Shown: positions 24,270 through 36,300 of the stretch, one piece after another
Position numbering within the stretch: the stretch's first letter is position 1
How the letters are laid out: each line of letters starts with the position of its first letter
Assembly (NCBI RefSeq): GCF_018691265.1
Contig: NW_024881330.1
Location: 16,677,386 to 16,741,385 of the forward strand
DNA from: Tyto alba
Lineage: Eukaryota; Chordata; Aves; Strigiformes; Tytonidae
Reading direction: 5' to 3'
Length of the DNA stretch: 64,000 nucleotides
The notes under the pieces: model-generated
What the model was told of the DNA's origin: nothing
Databases searched by the model: none
Seen by the model: only the letters and a program-made list of their open reading frames with translations
Program-made: the position numbers and the translations under genes

Positions 24270-24873
24270 GAGAGTACACAACTGCTACAAATGCCGTCAG
24301 TGCAGCTTCACAGCTGTTGACACTCAGTCACTACTAGAGCACTTCAACACTGTGCACTGTCAGGAGATGGACGTCACTACAGCCAATGGGGAGGACAGTC
24401 ATGGCGTTTCGTCTATCAAGGAGGAGCCAAAAATTGACCTTAAGGTCTACAGTCTGATTAATCCGGACCCCAAAATGGGGGAGCCCATATCTGACAGCAT
24501 AGTGAAGAGGGAAAAGATAGAAGATAAGGAAGTGCTCAAGGAGAAAGGTTGGACTGACAGTCCCAGTGATGATCTTCGCAACGTGTCCTGGAGAGGAACA
24601 GACATTTTGAGGGGGAGCCCGTCATACACACAGACCAGTCTAGGCTTATTGACCCCAGTGTCCGTTGGCCAAGAGCAGCCAAAGCCTTTAAGGGATAGTC
24701 CAAACGTAGAAGCTGCCCATCTTGCGCGGCCCATTTATGGCTTGGCGGTGGAGAGCAAGGGCTTCCTGCAGGGCGTGCCAGCTGGAGCGGCGGAGAAGGC
24801 TGGGCAGCTCACCCAGCCCTACCCTGGATCCGGGGACAGCAAGGCAAAGGATGAATCCCAGTCCTTACTACGG
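24270..24873 (+). CDS. TRPS1: TRPS1 coding exon, residues 686-887
   Basis: Completes Arg686 with its first base (AG|G) and continues [13 protein letters not shown], the TRPS1 sequence. It supplies the last His (H689) of the finger begun in the previous exon, then one complete finger C694/C697/H710/H715. Next is a linker rich in Ser, Pro and charged residues with two sumoylation-type motifs, IKEE (735-738) and VKRE (764-767), and conserved stretches [10 protein letters not shown] and [19 protein letters not shown]. In human the GLI3-interacting region (about 635-819) falls largely here. The exon ends at DESQSLLR with donor CGG|GTAGGA, phase 0; in the family the next residues are RRRGSGVFCANC, the start of the GATA finger, absent here. 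The ATG at 24241 is in the intron and is not a start. Without splicing, the frame runs on to a stop at 25093-25095. Confidence 0.97.
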
Positions 24874-27800
24874 GTAGGAAGCTCTCTTGGTTTTTTTTCC
24901 TCGCTTTTTATGATTACATGTATGTTATGTTTAATTAGGCATGCAAATGATTTCTTCAGTTCCAGAGTAACGTGGTTGGGGTTCTTTTCATGCATGGGGG
25001 AAAAAACAAATATTAAGGAAAGAAAACTTGTAGAGCTAAACTGGCAGGTAAATGTTCCAAAGCGTTTGTATAAAACAATGTATATATTGATGTAGTATGA
25101 GTAAGCAAGTGCTTCTGCTTTTGCTATTTAGCTCTGATTGAATTTTGTTTAATCAGTCCTGCTAATTGTGCAGGTTGATGATGCATTTGAAGAAGGAAGG
25201 TTTAGAACCCCAGAAGGCTGCACATCTGTTACAGTAAAACAACTAATCACCTCTTAAATTTTGTGGTGGTGTGACAGTTCACACTTAAGCAAAATTTCAC
25301 ATTATTACATATCTAAGAATATGAAACCTGAGTAAAATATTAATAAAAAGTAACCTCTTTTTTTTTTGGTAAAGCAACATAATTATGTATCAGTTTTGAC
25401 ACTTGTCTGGTTGCCTTGGAAGCAAAAGAAAAAAAGAGAAAAGGAAGGAACTTGGGTGATAAGAAAGGAGAATATTTGTCACACCAAATAATTTCTATTC
25501 TTTTTTCTAAACAAAAGCAACTATATATAAGGAACTTCCCCTTCCATCAAGGTATGCTTTTCCCACTATAGGGAAATCTGAGGTTAGAAAAGCTCTCAAA
25601 TTCTGAGGAGCTGAACAGGGAGACAAATAATTGCCTTTCTCCTGGAGTCGTCAGCCCCTGTGTTTTCAGGGGCTGCTGTCTATCTGAACTTCTAGAAACT
25701 TGCTACAGGAGTGGTCAGTCCACAGACAATCCTCACTAGGATGGAAGTGATGATCAGCTATTTTTCTTTATTGCAATTTATAAGAACATTCATAACCATA
25801 ACATCCATTGCTCTAAGAGTGAACAACATGTCAGAAGAAGACAAAAGGCAAGATAAATGTTTTATTCCATGGTCTGCTAAGATTATGCATAGGTATATCT
25901 ATCTCTGTATACATACGTAAGTCTTAAAAGCTCTTTTTGAATGAAGTCAGTGGTCTTAAAAATATTGCAGCTATTCTAATTATGAAATAATGTGTCTGTC
26001 ACTTAATGCCTGCATGCAGTTTAGGGGGACCATAGTCTTTTGTACCTTATAGGTCATGAATGGTTACTGTTGTCAGATTTTACGTGTATGAGAAGCAGTT
26101 ATGGTATGACAGGTTCCCTGTTCCACACCTGTGTGTGTGCTCGCTGTGAATGGCAGGATTATATTTCTTTCCTCCATTTGGAAATATGTATAAAAATATA
26201 TACATATATCCAACTAGCAGTGGAATTCATGCTGTACGTATGATTCTAGTTACATCCCATTTAAGTTCTTGTAGTCCTTCTTAGCAGAGCACAGGCATAT
26301 TGGCCTGAGGAGCCATTTATATTGTGGGTTATCAGAATACAAATAATTATCATTTATAAAGGTCTAAATTTGGTTGGCAGATGGAGCCTAAAATCTTAGT
26401 AAGTGGTAAAATGAGGCCATTATATTATCAGTTTTAGCCACTGGTGAATATAGAAAGGTAAACTGTACACTGGCTGCTTCTTATTCCTTTTCTAAAAATA
26501 AATTCAGACACTTTTAAAAAGTCATTATACAAAAGCAGTAGTATATATATATTTTAAAATCATTATTTTTATCACTTTAGATATATTTTGATCAGTTCTG
26601 GATATTCAGAAATATGAAATACCTGTAATTTCCATGGTTTTCAGGAGGGAGGAGTACTTATTTTTGTGTATTAACAATGTATATAAATTAGTTCCTTGCA
26701 CTTTAAAATGTGTACAGCCTAACTTTCTTGTATAAGGTTTGTAAAAAGATTTATTAGCCGATTAGGTCTATACTGACTGGTGAAACCATACCAACACCCT
26801 TCAAAGTGGAATTACTTTTGTGTACACTTTTAGCTACCTTGCTTTTTGAACTCTGTTGTGCCAGTGACTTGTTTGTCTGGGTCTTTCCTTAGTTATAATA
26901 CTTTAATTTTCACTTTTCTTCTTCGAAAATTGAGCAAGTTGCCTTTGTTGGTTTGAAATATTTTTAAAAAAGGAAAGGAGGTTAACATACTGCAACTACT
27001 GATCAGAGTCCCTAATCATGTATATTTGATCACTATTGATAGAGGAAAAGTGTGGGAATTCAAATCTTTTGAAGGTAAGGGGTGGTCTGAAGGATAGGAG
27101 ATGGTGGAGGATGGAGTGTGGTTCCGTGAGTGATATTAATTCCCCATTCCCCTGGATCTGTGAAAAAGGCCATAGAAACCTAACTCTTTTATTTTGCTCT
27201 TCATTTAGTTTTCTGTAGACAGAGTTATGGGATGCAGTACTGGAACCAGAAAATAAGAAGGTGAAGTGATGGTCAGCTTGACCAGTGGGAACTTAGTGTT
27301 GAGTACTACCTGACATACATATATGTTATACATATGCATGGAAGCTCACTTGGCCCAGACAGAATTAGAAATTTTTCAGAAAAGAACTTCCTTTCCATTC
27401 TGGAAAAAGCTAACTTTTGTAATCCTCTGAAATAAAAAAATACTCTGTATCGTTAAGCAAATCTCTTATGACTGTCCACTTTTGGAGAAATTTCTTTTTC
27501 TAATGTGAAATAGCTGGTAGAAATAGCTAATGTGCTAAAAGTTGGGTCTTTCTAAAAACAAAGCGTTAAATCAATACATACTTCTGTTATCATACAATGA
27601 ATGCTCATGCAAAATACTGTATCCCAGGATGACTGGTGATTAGGAAACAAAACCTATAATAAAATAACTCTGGACACCTTCATTTTTTTTTTTTCCCCAA
27701 AGATTGACACAAAGGAAGCCAAAAATTTGGGATTACTCAGTGAATAAACACTGTGAGAAATGGACTGAAAAAAAAAACAACCAACATCTCCCTTTGGTTG

Positions 27801-30800
27801 TACTGGCTATTCAGTACTTATAAAGTGGTTCTGCTTATTAGAAATGATTTGTAATGATTTGACAGTAGTAGTAATACCATGTGCTTTACATTTTTTTAGT
27901 TCTGTCATGACTGGGGGAGGGGAAAGCGGAGATCATGTTTTTCACATTTTTTCATATAGATAGAGGTTAATACTGCAAGTAGGTTTTCTAGATACTGAGT
28001 TTAGGAGTGATTAGCATTTTAATAAAATATCAAAGACAATACAGATGAACTAGAGAAGGGGTGAAAATCTACAATTGCCCACAGAAATCCCTAATGCCTA
28101 TGGGATAATTGTAAACTTTTGGAAATTACTTGGAGTGTTTTTCAGCTTTGCATGTTGTGTAAGCCATTTATATACTGCTTTCTTTCATTCCTTCCGTGCA
28201 TGATGGACATGTTTCCTCCCCAGACTCTGTGCTACAGTAGATTATTTGTGGGAGTCATTAGGGTAGGATTTCTTTTCTTTTTAGCAGCTAAAAGACCGAA
28301 TCACTTGTGACCTTTTGGGAGCTGGGGATGGTGCAGTGGTGATAGCTTGAACTCTGCATGTGTGCAAACACACACACACGCAGTGGATGCACCTTTTTCC
28401 CTGAGAGCACTTCCAAGCTGTGTGTATGTAACAGAATCTTTCTCAGGGGCTTGGTACACTTCTGTGAGTAGCTTTAATTTATTTTTCTTATTATAATGTT
28501 TCCAACAGCTGTACTTACAGCAAATCGGTATGTTTTGCAAATGGGAATTACAAAAAATGTACCTCAGCATGGTACAATGTAGACATTATTTCTGCTCTTC
28601 CTTAGAGTAGCTGATTTTATAGTTTAAAGATTTGTTGATACTGGAAGGTCTATTGAGATGCAAAAATGTTCCTTTTTTTGGGGTAGCACATTGGCAGCCA
28701 GCGGACTCCAGGCCAGGCAGATTGTTTAATGCTTTGACAACGCAGATCTTGGACAGCAGGAACTTTTTGCTAAACTGACTTTAAATGAAGTGTCCTGTTT
28801 TGGTATGTGTGGACACTGCAGAACAAAGTTTTCCACAAAACTGGGATTTGCAGCCTTGAGCCTTCAGACCTATACACAGACCTAGTTAGCCCGCCTAAAG
28901 GTATTGGTAAACAGTGCTGCCTCACATCATAGTTTAGGTGATGCAGATGCAGAATAGCACAGATCAGTGTGTCCATCGGTGCCAAATAGACCTGAAGGCA
29001 ACAGGGAGATGCCCGTGTATTAATCATAATTCAGGTAATGGGGGGATTTGTGTACTGTGAGAGGTAGAGATTGTCAAATTATTGCAAACATACTGGTGAT
29101 TTTTGTCCAAGGCAGACTGCAGGCTGTAATGTTAAATAGCTAACTGATGTTACATTAACCTTTGTGATAAGATTTTCATATGGGGCAAATGATAGAATCA
29201 GCTCTTCCAGTAAATCGAGATTATTTTGCACCATAATGATCACACTGTTTACACACTACAGGAAATCATGACATTTCAAGAAAGTTTACATTTACTTTAA
29301 GTAGAGTTATTTTATTTTTGTCTGTGATATTTACACTTCTGATATTTCACACTGTTCTGCCTAGAGCTCGTTATATGGCTTTAAATTTGGGGGAGACAGG
29401 AAATCAGAAAAAGTTATTTCCCCTCTCCCTGTTTTACATTCTTCTATGTGGCTGATTGACAGAGCTAATTTTAAAATAAACAATTGGTATGTATGTAGTA
29501 AATTTACATATAATTGATTTAATATCAGTGTAGTAAGTATCAGACACAATCCCTAGGGGTGAAACATTATTTTTTCTGTTACAGATAGAGTTAGATGCCA
29601 GATAGCTGCAAAGCAGTGGAAATGCTGAACTGGCCTCTGTGATTTCCAAAAGACTTCTGTAAACATTTAGTTCTTGTCCAGAGGGATAACATACCTTTGA
29701 GGTAAAGTCTGCCTCTCTGATATCGGTAGAAGTATTGCTGCTGCCTTTAGCAGGAGCACAAGGAGCAGCACTGGAAGGTTCAGGCACACGGAGTGTTTAA
29801 ATGTGATTTTTTGGTAGTCACTACAGGGTAATGGATGGAAGATTTTGTGCACTTTGGCATTGTCTCCCACTTCCCACCTTTTGATAGAAGCATCTTAATA
29901 ATATATCTACAGAATTAAGTTTCATGCATATAATTGTATCATACATCTTACATTTAAGCTGGGGGAGGTCTTGGATGCTGCATCTCATCCCTCAGCCACT
30001 TTGGGAAAGAGAAACCAGTGCTCTAAAGAAGAAACATCTGAAATAGTTTCTCTGTAGCTGCATCTCATTTTTTTCCCATTTCCTCTCAGTCTGTTAGAGA
30101 TCTTTCAGGAAGTATTTATAGTCAAGGCCATTCATTGCCATACGGGTCCTCTAATTAGCTGAGGGGAACTCAGCAGGCACTGTGTCTTACTAATGCACAG
30201 AGCTCTGTCAGGTCAGAGAGCTGCCAAAGTCTTCTGTTTTTTTTAGAAGCACCTGTTTCCACAAGTCTCTGCCTCAGGAGGCAGTGGGCTACTTTTTTAA
30301 ATATAACTACATCCTGGAAAACGGCAAGAATCCTCCAACAAGGAAAATTAGAAAATAAAGTTAGGACTTGAAGAGAAAGGGTTTTGAAGCGTCGGGTTTC
30401 CTGCACAAAACTGGGGCGGGTGAAATCCTTGTGCTGGTGAAGGGCTCACAAATGAAGCTAAAATAACTTTCTGAAGGTTTCAAGTAGTTTAGAAACAAAC
30501 ATGTACTTGGCTGCTTTTAGTAACTACTGGAACCAAACCCACAAGAAATTGAATGTTTTGCATTACTCATCCTGACAGAGTGATCAGATAGGACTAGAAA
30601 GTAACTTTTAGAAAAATGTTAACCTGCCCAGTTAAAGGCATGTTTCTGGTGTGTGTGTGGGGTGTGCCTGTCATGTGGAGAGACAACCCCACCTCGTGCA
30701 TGTTTACCCACTCGTCAGTGCATTTTTTTTTTTTAATTCTCCCTTTTACGAAATGCGGTTTAGAAGAGAATTAAATGATAAAATCATTATTTAGGTGGGG

Positions 30801-31129
30801 CATGGTAATAATGCGAAAGGGCAGCAGCTACGTCAAAATCCTTGATGAAAAGGTGAATCAGTATGTGGAACAAAGGGCTGGGGAGATCATATGGGCCCCT
30901 GGGCTGCTGCGTAAGCAGCAGGATTTATTGAAGTTGCTATGATCAGTAACAGTGATTCAAGCAGGGAGAACCGAGATAATTCTTGATTTAAAAGAAGCTG
31001 CTTCGTTCGGATGGGGGAGACGGTAATGAAGATGAGAACAAAAGAGTGCTTTCTTGTATTGAACCAAGTGGCCAAAGCAAATTGACAATCGGTGTCAGAT
31101 GCAATTAACTCAATTTTATATTACCCTCC
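24874..31129 (+). other. TRPS1: First part of large TRPS1 intron
   Basis: Starts with donor GTAGGA at 24874. Read-through gives 73 extra codons with a hydrophobic stretch, ending at 25095, with AATAAA at 25342-25347 followed by a T-rich run. The remainder is AT-rich with TATA-type patches near 26190 and 26540, a short CA repeat at 28368-28380, and runs of A or T. From about 30770 to 31125 the sequence lacks simple repeats and has balanced composition, which could suit a conserved regulatory element; this cannot be tested here. ORFs up to 117 codons show no domain. Confidence 0.85.
25342..25347 (+). terminator. Candidate intronic polyadenylation signal
   Basis: AATAAA lies 247 nt after the read-through stop that follows the third coding exon, and a T-rich stretch (CCTCTTTTTTTTTTGG) follows within about 10-30 nt. 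This arrangement could end a truncated TRPS1 transcript. AATAAA is common in AT-rich introns, so confidence is low. Confidence 0.25.
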
Positions 31130-31620
31130 TAGTTCGGGTAGGAGAACCTCTCTTTTGCTCTCTCTGGTGGGGTGTTCGGTGTCCCGGCGTTGGTGGGAGG
31201 GAGCAGGGGCAGCGCACTGTTGTCACCTGGATGCGGCATGCCTGTGCCAGGGCTGGGCTTTGCTGGGCGAGCATCGCCCGGCTGCCCTGGCTGCCACCGG
31301 GAAGGGTGGTTATTGAACTTGCTGGGAGAGCGGGGGCACCCTTGGCGACTGGGTACAGATCTCCCTGGCAGCCCCCACTGCTCTGGCCTGGGTGGGGGTC
31401 TGGGCACAGAGGGGCCCCCAGCACCGTTGCCAAGCCTGAACAGGAGCCCCCGGTGTGGGGCAGTGGGAGCCAGAGCCTCCCTCACCCTGGGGTGAGGCTT
31501 GGAGGTCTCTGTTCCACCTCAGCCCCTCTGCGCTACTGAGCCGTCCTCGTTGGCACTGAAAACAACTCCGTCCCGCAGCCCTTACTCATCCCCCCTTGCT
31601 CCAAACTGGACACAGTGAAT
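31130..31620. other. GC-rich intronic patch
   Basis: A stretch much richer in G and C than its surroundings, with scattered CpG (for example CCCGGCGTTGG, GGGCGAGCATCGCCCGG). Open frames of 74-146 codons overlap on both strands, as expected in GC-rich DNA with few stop codons. They are Gly/Pro/Ala/Arg-rich with no recognisable motif. It could be a small CpG-rich regulatory element or a diverged GC-rich repeat. It is followed by a 26-nt T run. Confidence 0.55.
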
Positions 31621-31665
31621 GAGGAAATGTTATTCCTTTAGGTAGGACCAATCCTGGTAAGCAGC

Positions 31666-31691
31666 TTTTTTTTTTTTTTTTTTTTTTTTTT
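31666..31691 (+). repeat. 26-nt poly-T run
   Basis: Homopolymer directly after the GC-rich patch. A second, shorter T-rich run follows at about 31715-31736. Confidence 0.9.
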
Positions 31692-33197
31692 AACTCTCTT
31701 CAAATACATTCCTGTTTTTTTTTTTTATTTTTCTTTAAGTTGTGCTCATGGTGGATGCAGCTCGGTTAAAGCAGTGTCAGGGTATGGAGCACAGCTGTGG
31801 GCACTGTAAAGGCAAACAGCGCAGCAGCCGCTCCCTCCAGTCTAAACAATTCTGAAAACTGTCAATGGAAAGCCTTGTTTAAACTGGGAAGTAAGTAAAT
31901 GCAGCTTCTCGCAGGACGACTAATTTCAATAATTAGTTGAGCTTCCCCAAAGTTTTGAAAAGTGCAATTGTAACCATTATACAGCCCTATTATTGTTCTG
32001 TATTGCTGGTAGTACTAACCATTAGATATCTACCTGAAGTGAAATGGAAGCTTCAATTTTATTTAGAAACTAAGTATAATCTTTGCCAAACTAGATCCAA
32101 TAGGAAACACACATTTGTGTCGAAGGGCAGAACTTGCTGCTAACTTGTAGATTTTCAATGGAAAATTAAATTTCATAGATGAATGCAGGCAAGGATTGTA
32201 CATAATTCTATTTTTGCCTGAAGTACTATAGTGCTGAACAGTGAAAATCTATGTGAAGATACCTCTAACATCTGGAAGTGCGGGGTTGCTTTCTATGTTG
32301 AATTTCAGACAACCCTCTACATGTATTTGGTAATTAAAAGACATAATAAATACACTCTGTTAGAGGAGGGATATTACGATAGACAGCAAATAAATGTTTA
32401 ATTTATTGGCCTAAGAAGGGAACATTGTAATTATAATTGATTTGAAGGAATCCAGATGCTATCCACATCTGAACAAATTCAAAATGCTAAAGATTTAAAA
32501 ACAGATTTATGAATAAACAGTGCACACACATGTTCTGTGATTCTTCCATGGAGGTATTTTGGGGTTAATACTCCCAGTTGAAAATTACAATTGTGGAAAA
32601 GAGTTGTTATGTGAACAGATGTGTGCTGAAACAGAAATACATAAATATATATGTGAGATATGCAAAAGGTTTTCTGAAACGTCTTTTGTTACCTTAGCAC
32701 TCCTCAGATTATGCATGTGGCCACCTTGGAAGTAGTCTTAATTTTAAGATCTCTAGTGTAGCACAATTGATTTAGTGAACAATTTCCTGCCTAATATAAT
32801 TCATTTACTTCTTGTACCAAGTTCTGGTTTTAAAATTAAGTTTATAATGGCTAAATGGTTCTGTTGATGTTTTTCTAAGATTTTTTCTAAATAGCATTAT
32901 GTATATTTTATAAAACCTTACAATCTTTGTTGTAGTGATATAATAATATGTGTATGGAGTATAAATCTGTAAATATATGTGTTCCATATTGCATGTTACA
33001 TTATTTAGGATTCAGATTGGATATAATTTATGAATAAAGATGGGAGGAGAAATAAGAATGTTTTCTCTTTTTGAGCTGTGCACAGTATCAGGTTTCTGAA
33101 ACAAATGGCATGGTGGCAGCCCAGGCTATGCAGTGCTTTGCAGGAAGCTTGTGAATAGACTTTGAAATCTTTACTGAGTTTGTGTATCCCTGTGCTT

Positions 33198-33219
33198 CCT
33201 GAGATTTGCAAATCTCAGG
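33198..33219. other. Perfect 22-bp palindrome with octamer-like core
   Basis: Each 11-bp half is the exact complement of the other with no loop. The centre is ATTTGCAAAT, in which TTTGCAAAT differs by one base from the octamer ATGCAAAT bound by POU-domain proteins, on both strands. The flanking halves are CCTGAG and CTCAGG. It may be a transcription-factor dimer site or a chance palindrome. The symmetry is seen directly; the function is inference. Confidence 0.7.
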
Positions 33220-33280
33220 TTGGTGAATCATATTTGTCATAGTGAGATTGTTAATTCCCTATGATTTCTTGGCAGCTCTA

Positions 33281-33321
33281 GGCCTTAGTCTCCCAGTTCT
33301 GTCTGTAAAATGGGAATAAGG
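33281..33321 (+). repeat. MIR-like SINE core fragment
   Basis: GGCCTTAGTCTCCCAGTTCT followed by GTCTGTAAAATGGGAATAA matches the characteristic core of MIR-type SINEs (CCTCAGTTTCCTCATCTGTAAAATGGG). The copy is diverged and its outer borders are unclear. Confidence 0.65.
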
Positions 33322-36300
33322 GGAGTTTCCTGTCTGGAAAGGTGAGAGCGAAGAGAGATACATTAAACTCTGTGTTGTGCAACACTATCATCATATCAAG
33401 AAGAGCCTGATCCATTGACATCCTGAATCAGTATTCCCAGTTAATTTCTCTGGGCATGATGATAAAACTTTCTGCAAGAATGCCAGTAAAAGAGAAAAGT
33501 TTAAGAAACAGATTATAATTTTCATTTTAACTTTGTTAAATTTCTATTCTTTCCTTCTGTCTGGAAAAAAAAAAAAAGCAGGAATTTTGAAGTCAGGCAT
33601 TTGCATTTCTTGTTTGACTTTGACCTCATTTTGGTTTATGTGCCTCTGATGTGTATAGTGGCAAACTACACGTTTTCACTTATGGGAAGAAGTCTTTTAA
33701 CGATGGCTTACAGTGTAGTCTTTAATCATGTGAGTTGCCTCCAGCACTTGCTGAGAGTAAAATTCCACCCTCTCCATTTTCAGATGGGTTGTATTATTGG
33801 CTGTTTCTCCTTGCAAGACTGTGATTTGAAAATTGTGTTTAAATTAAAAAAAGTGAGGAAAAAAGAGAAATAATCAGAACATTTGTCAAGGAATTTGTTA
33901 TGAATGGGAACAAGGAGCAATGCAAACAAGCTTGGAATGAGTTTTAATTCACATGTTATTCTGGGAGCCTACAATTTCTGGTGAGAAAATGGCATATTTT
34001 AGGTCTATTTCCTCCAGTTTTTGGCATGGAGCAATGCCTGTTTTGTTCAGTCAGATGTTCAAATGGGAATTTTGGATGCTTAGAACTAATTTTAGTAGGT
34101 GGGGGGCAAATTTATTATGATGCTACAAATAGAGTTTGATCACAGCTGCCTCATTGCAATTATAAAAATCGACTGTGAATCACTTAAACTATATTTACTG
34201 GGTGAAAAAAAGAAAAAAAAAAAGAATATCATCTATACAAAACTCTGTCCTGTTTCCCTTAAAGTTCTAAGTATCATCATTTATATACCCAATATTTTGA
34301 ATTTCACTTGATCGTGTTGCCGGAGTATTTTTGTGCCGCTCTCCCCCCTTGCCCTGGCAGTAACGGTGTGCTCAAATGATTCTCCCTTTCTTTCCTGAAG
34401 AAACTGTATCTTTTTATGTTAGGGTGAATTTCTGAACTTGTTCTGAAATTACAGTAAATCACACACAGACCTCTTCAGACTTATTAAAAAAATGTTAGAA
34501 ACTTCACGGGAAGTTGGGCACTTCAAAGCCCTTGCTACTCCAGTCTGTACATGACTAAAAGGCTGTAAGGCAGACACCACAAGGTGAAAGCTTTCATATC
34601 AAAGCAAAACTTAATATACCTCTATTATCCTCTTTATAAGACATATGGAGAATAATATCTTTACATATTTATGAGTTTTTTTTCTGATAGTAACTGCTTT
34701 AATGTTCATGGGGTTATGCTTTTGAGTTAAAAGAGAAAATACTCCATTTTTTTTTTTGACATTTCATGGCAGCTTCTCTCCCAACCCAAAGTGGATGTAT
34801 TCCAGACCTGTTTAAAAGTTTGTATTGTGCAGAATAAGCTTAGTCAGCCTGTTTCTTGAGAAAAGCATTTTCTTCACAATCCAGTTAATGGACTCAGCTA
34901 TGGTGATCATTTTGGCATTCCTCCCTGCAGCTGATAAAGAAGACAAACATCTGTAAAGCTCTCCATTGACAGTAGCACAGTACCTGCTAGTATATTACTG
35001 AAATTCATTTATATTTGTCTGAGGTGTGCTAGAAACTTAAATATTGCCTCTTGTTTAAAATTCTCATAAGCTTTACCTTATGCAGTGTTTGAGGCATGGG
35101 GAGAGTTAATGGAAAACGTGATTAAAATCTTCTAGGCTTCAAGGCTTGTAAACAGCTTGGCACCTGCATATGTTTGTGTGTGTATGTGTGTTTCACTGGT
35201 TTGTTTACTAATTTTAAATTAGGTTTAAAAATTAGAATTAAATGAAAAAAAAAATCCTATTTTTAAATTAAAAATGAAAGGTTTTTCCACTGAACACAGA
35301 ATTTCTGTAGTTATTTAGCCAAATGGTTTGTAGGACTAATATAAATAACTTATAAAGCAAAGTGTATGTTACAACTTTACTGATTTTTCCATTACAGAAA
35401 ATTACAGAAGTTTTAAAGCGGGATGCATTTTTAAATGGATCTTCTCATGCCTTTAAGACTGTAAACGTAATCATCACTTAATAAATTTCCCTTTGCCTTC
35501 TAATAGCCAAATAAATGGTTGAAAGGTAGAGGTCTTTGCAATAGTTATCCCTAACAACTGTCAGAGCAGGGTTGATGTAGGGATTTCTACAAAAATTAAG
35601 AAGATAGTTGATGTCTTAAATTTGGTCCCTCAGTTTCTTGGTGTAATGTTGAGCTAAGTCACTCCTTACATAAGACTCAGTTTTAGTCCAACTTCGTCAC
35701 CAGCAACATCTCAGGAGATGTGTTTTGATTTCAGTGTCCTGAGTTGGCACTGGTATAGACCTCTAGACAACTTTTTCTGGAATATATAATTCCAGTGAGT
35801 GAACAGACAGCCTTGGGTGAAGCCCTAATCATTGCTAAAGGTATTTGAAGGCTTTCTTAGTGATACCCTCCTTAAGAAGTGAAGCATAACCCATTTTGGA
35901 CACCAGTCCCCCAGGTACATCACTCTTCTAAGGAAAGAACATTTTTATAAACACCAAATTGACAAATATTTCATCTGTACTGGTTCGGTAGGTCCCTGGC
36001 AAAGAAGTTTAAATTTTGTAAGTGCTAGGAAGTTAACAGGACTGCCCTCCAGGCATCTGCACTGAGGGGCTCCCAGCGCCTGGTGAGCTGCGGGGGTGCC
36101 TGGTGCTCTGTCTGGCTGGGGATGCGTCCGGACCCTGCCGCCAGCTATTTTTGTCAGTACAGATCTGCTTCCCTCTTTGCTTGGCTGAGTTGTAAGGAAA
36201 CTTCACTGTAACCTCTCCTGTCTTCTTAGCTTGGTTTAGCTCTCTCCTTTATCAATCTTTTGTGGAACTCATTTTTCTATAGTAAAAGTCATTGAAATTC

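Noticed and set aside
31099..31539. Overlapping open frames of 74-146 codons on both strands
   Set aside because: GC-rich DNA with few stop codons produces these. Composition is Gly/Pro/Arg-rich with no domain and no splice or start context.
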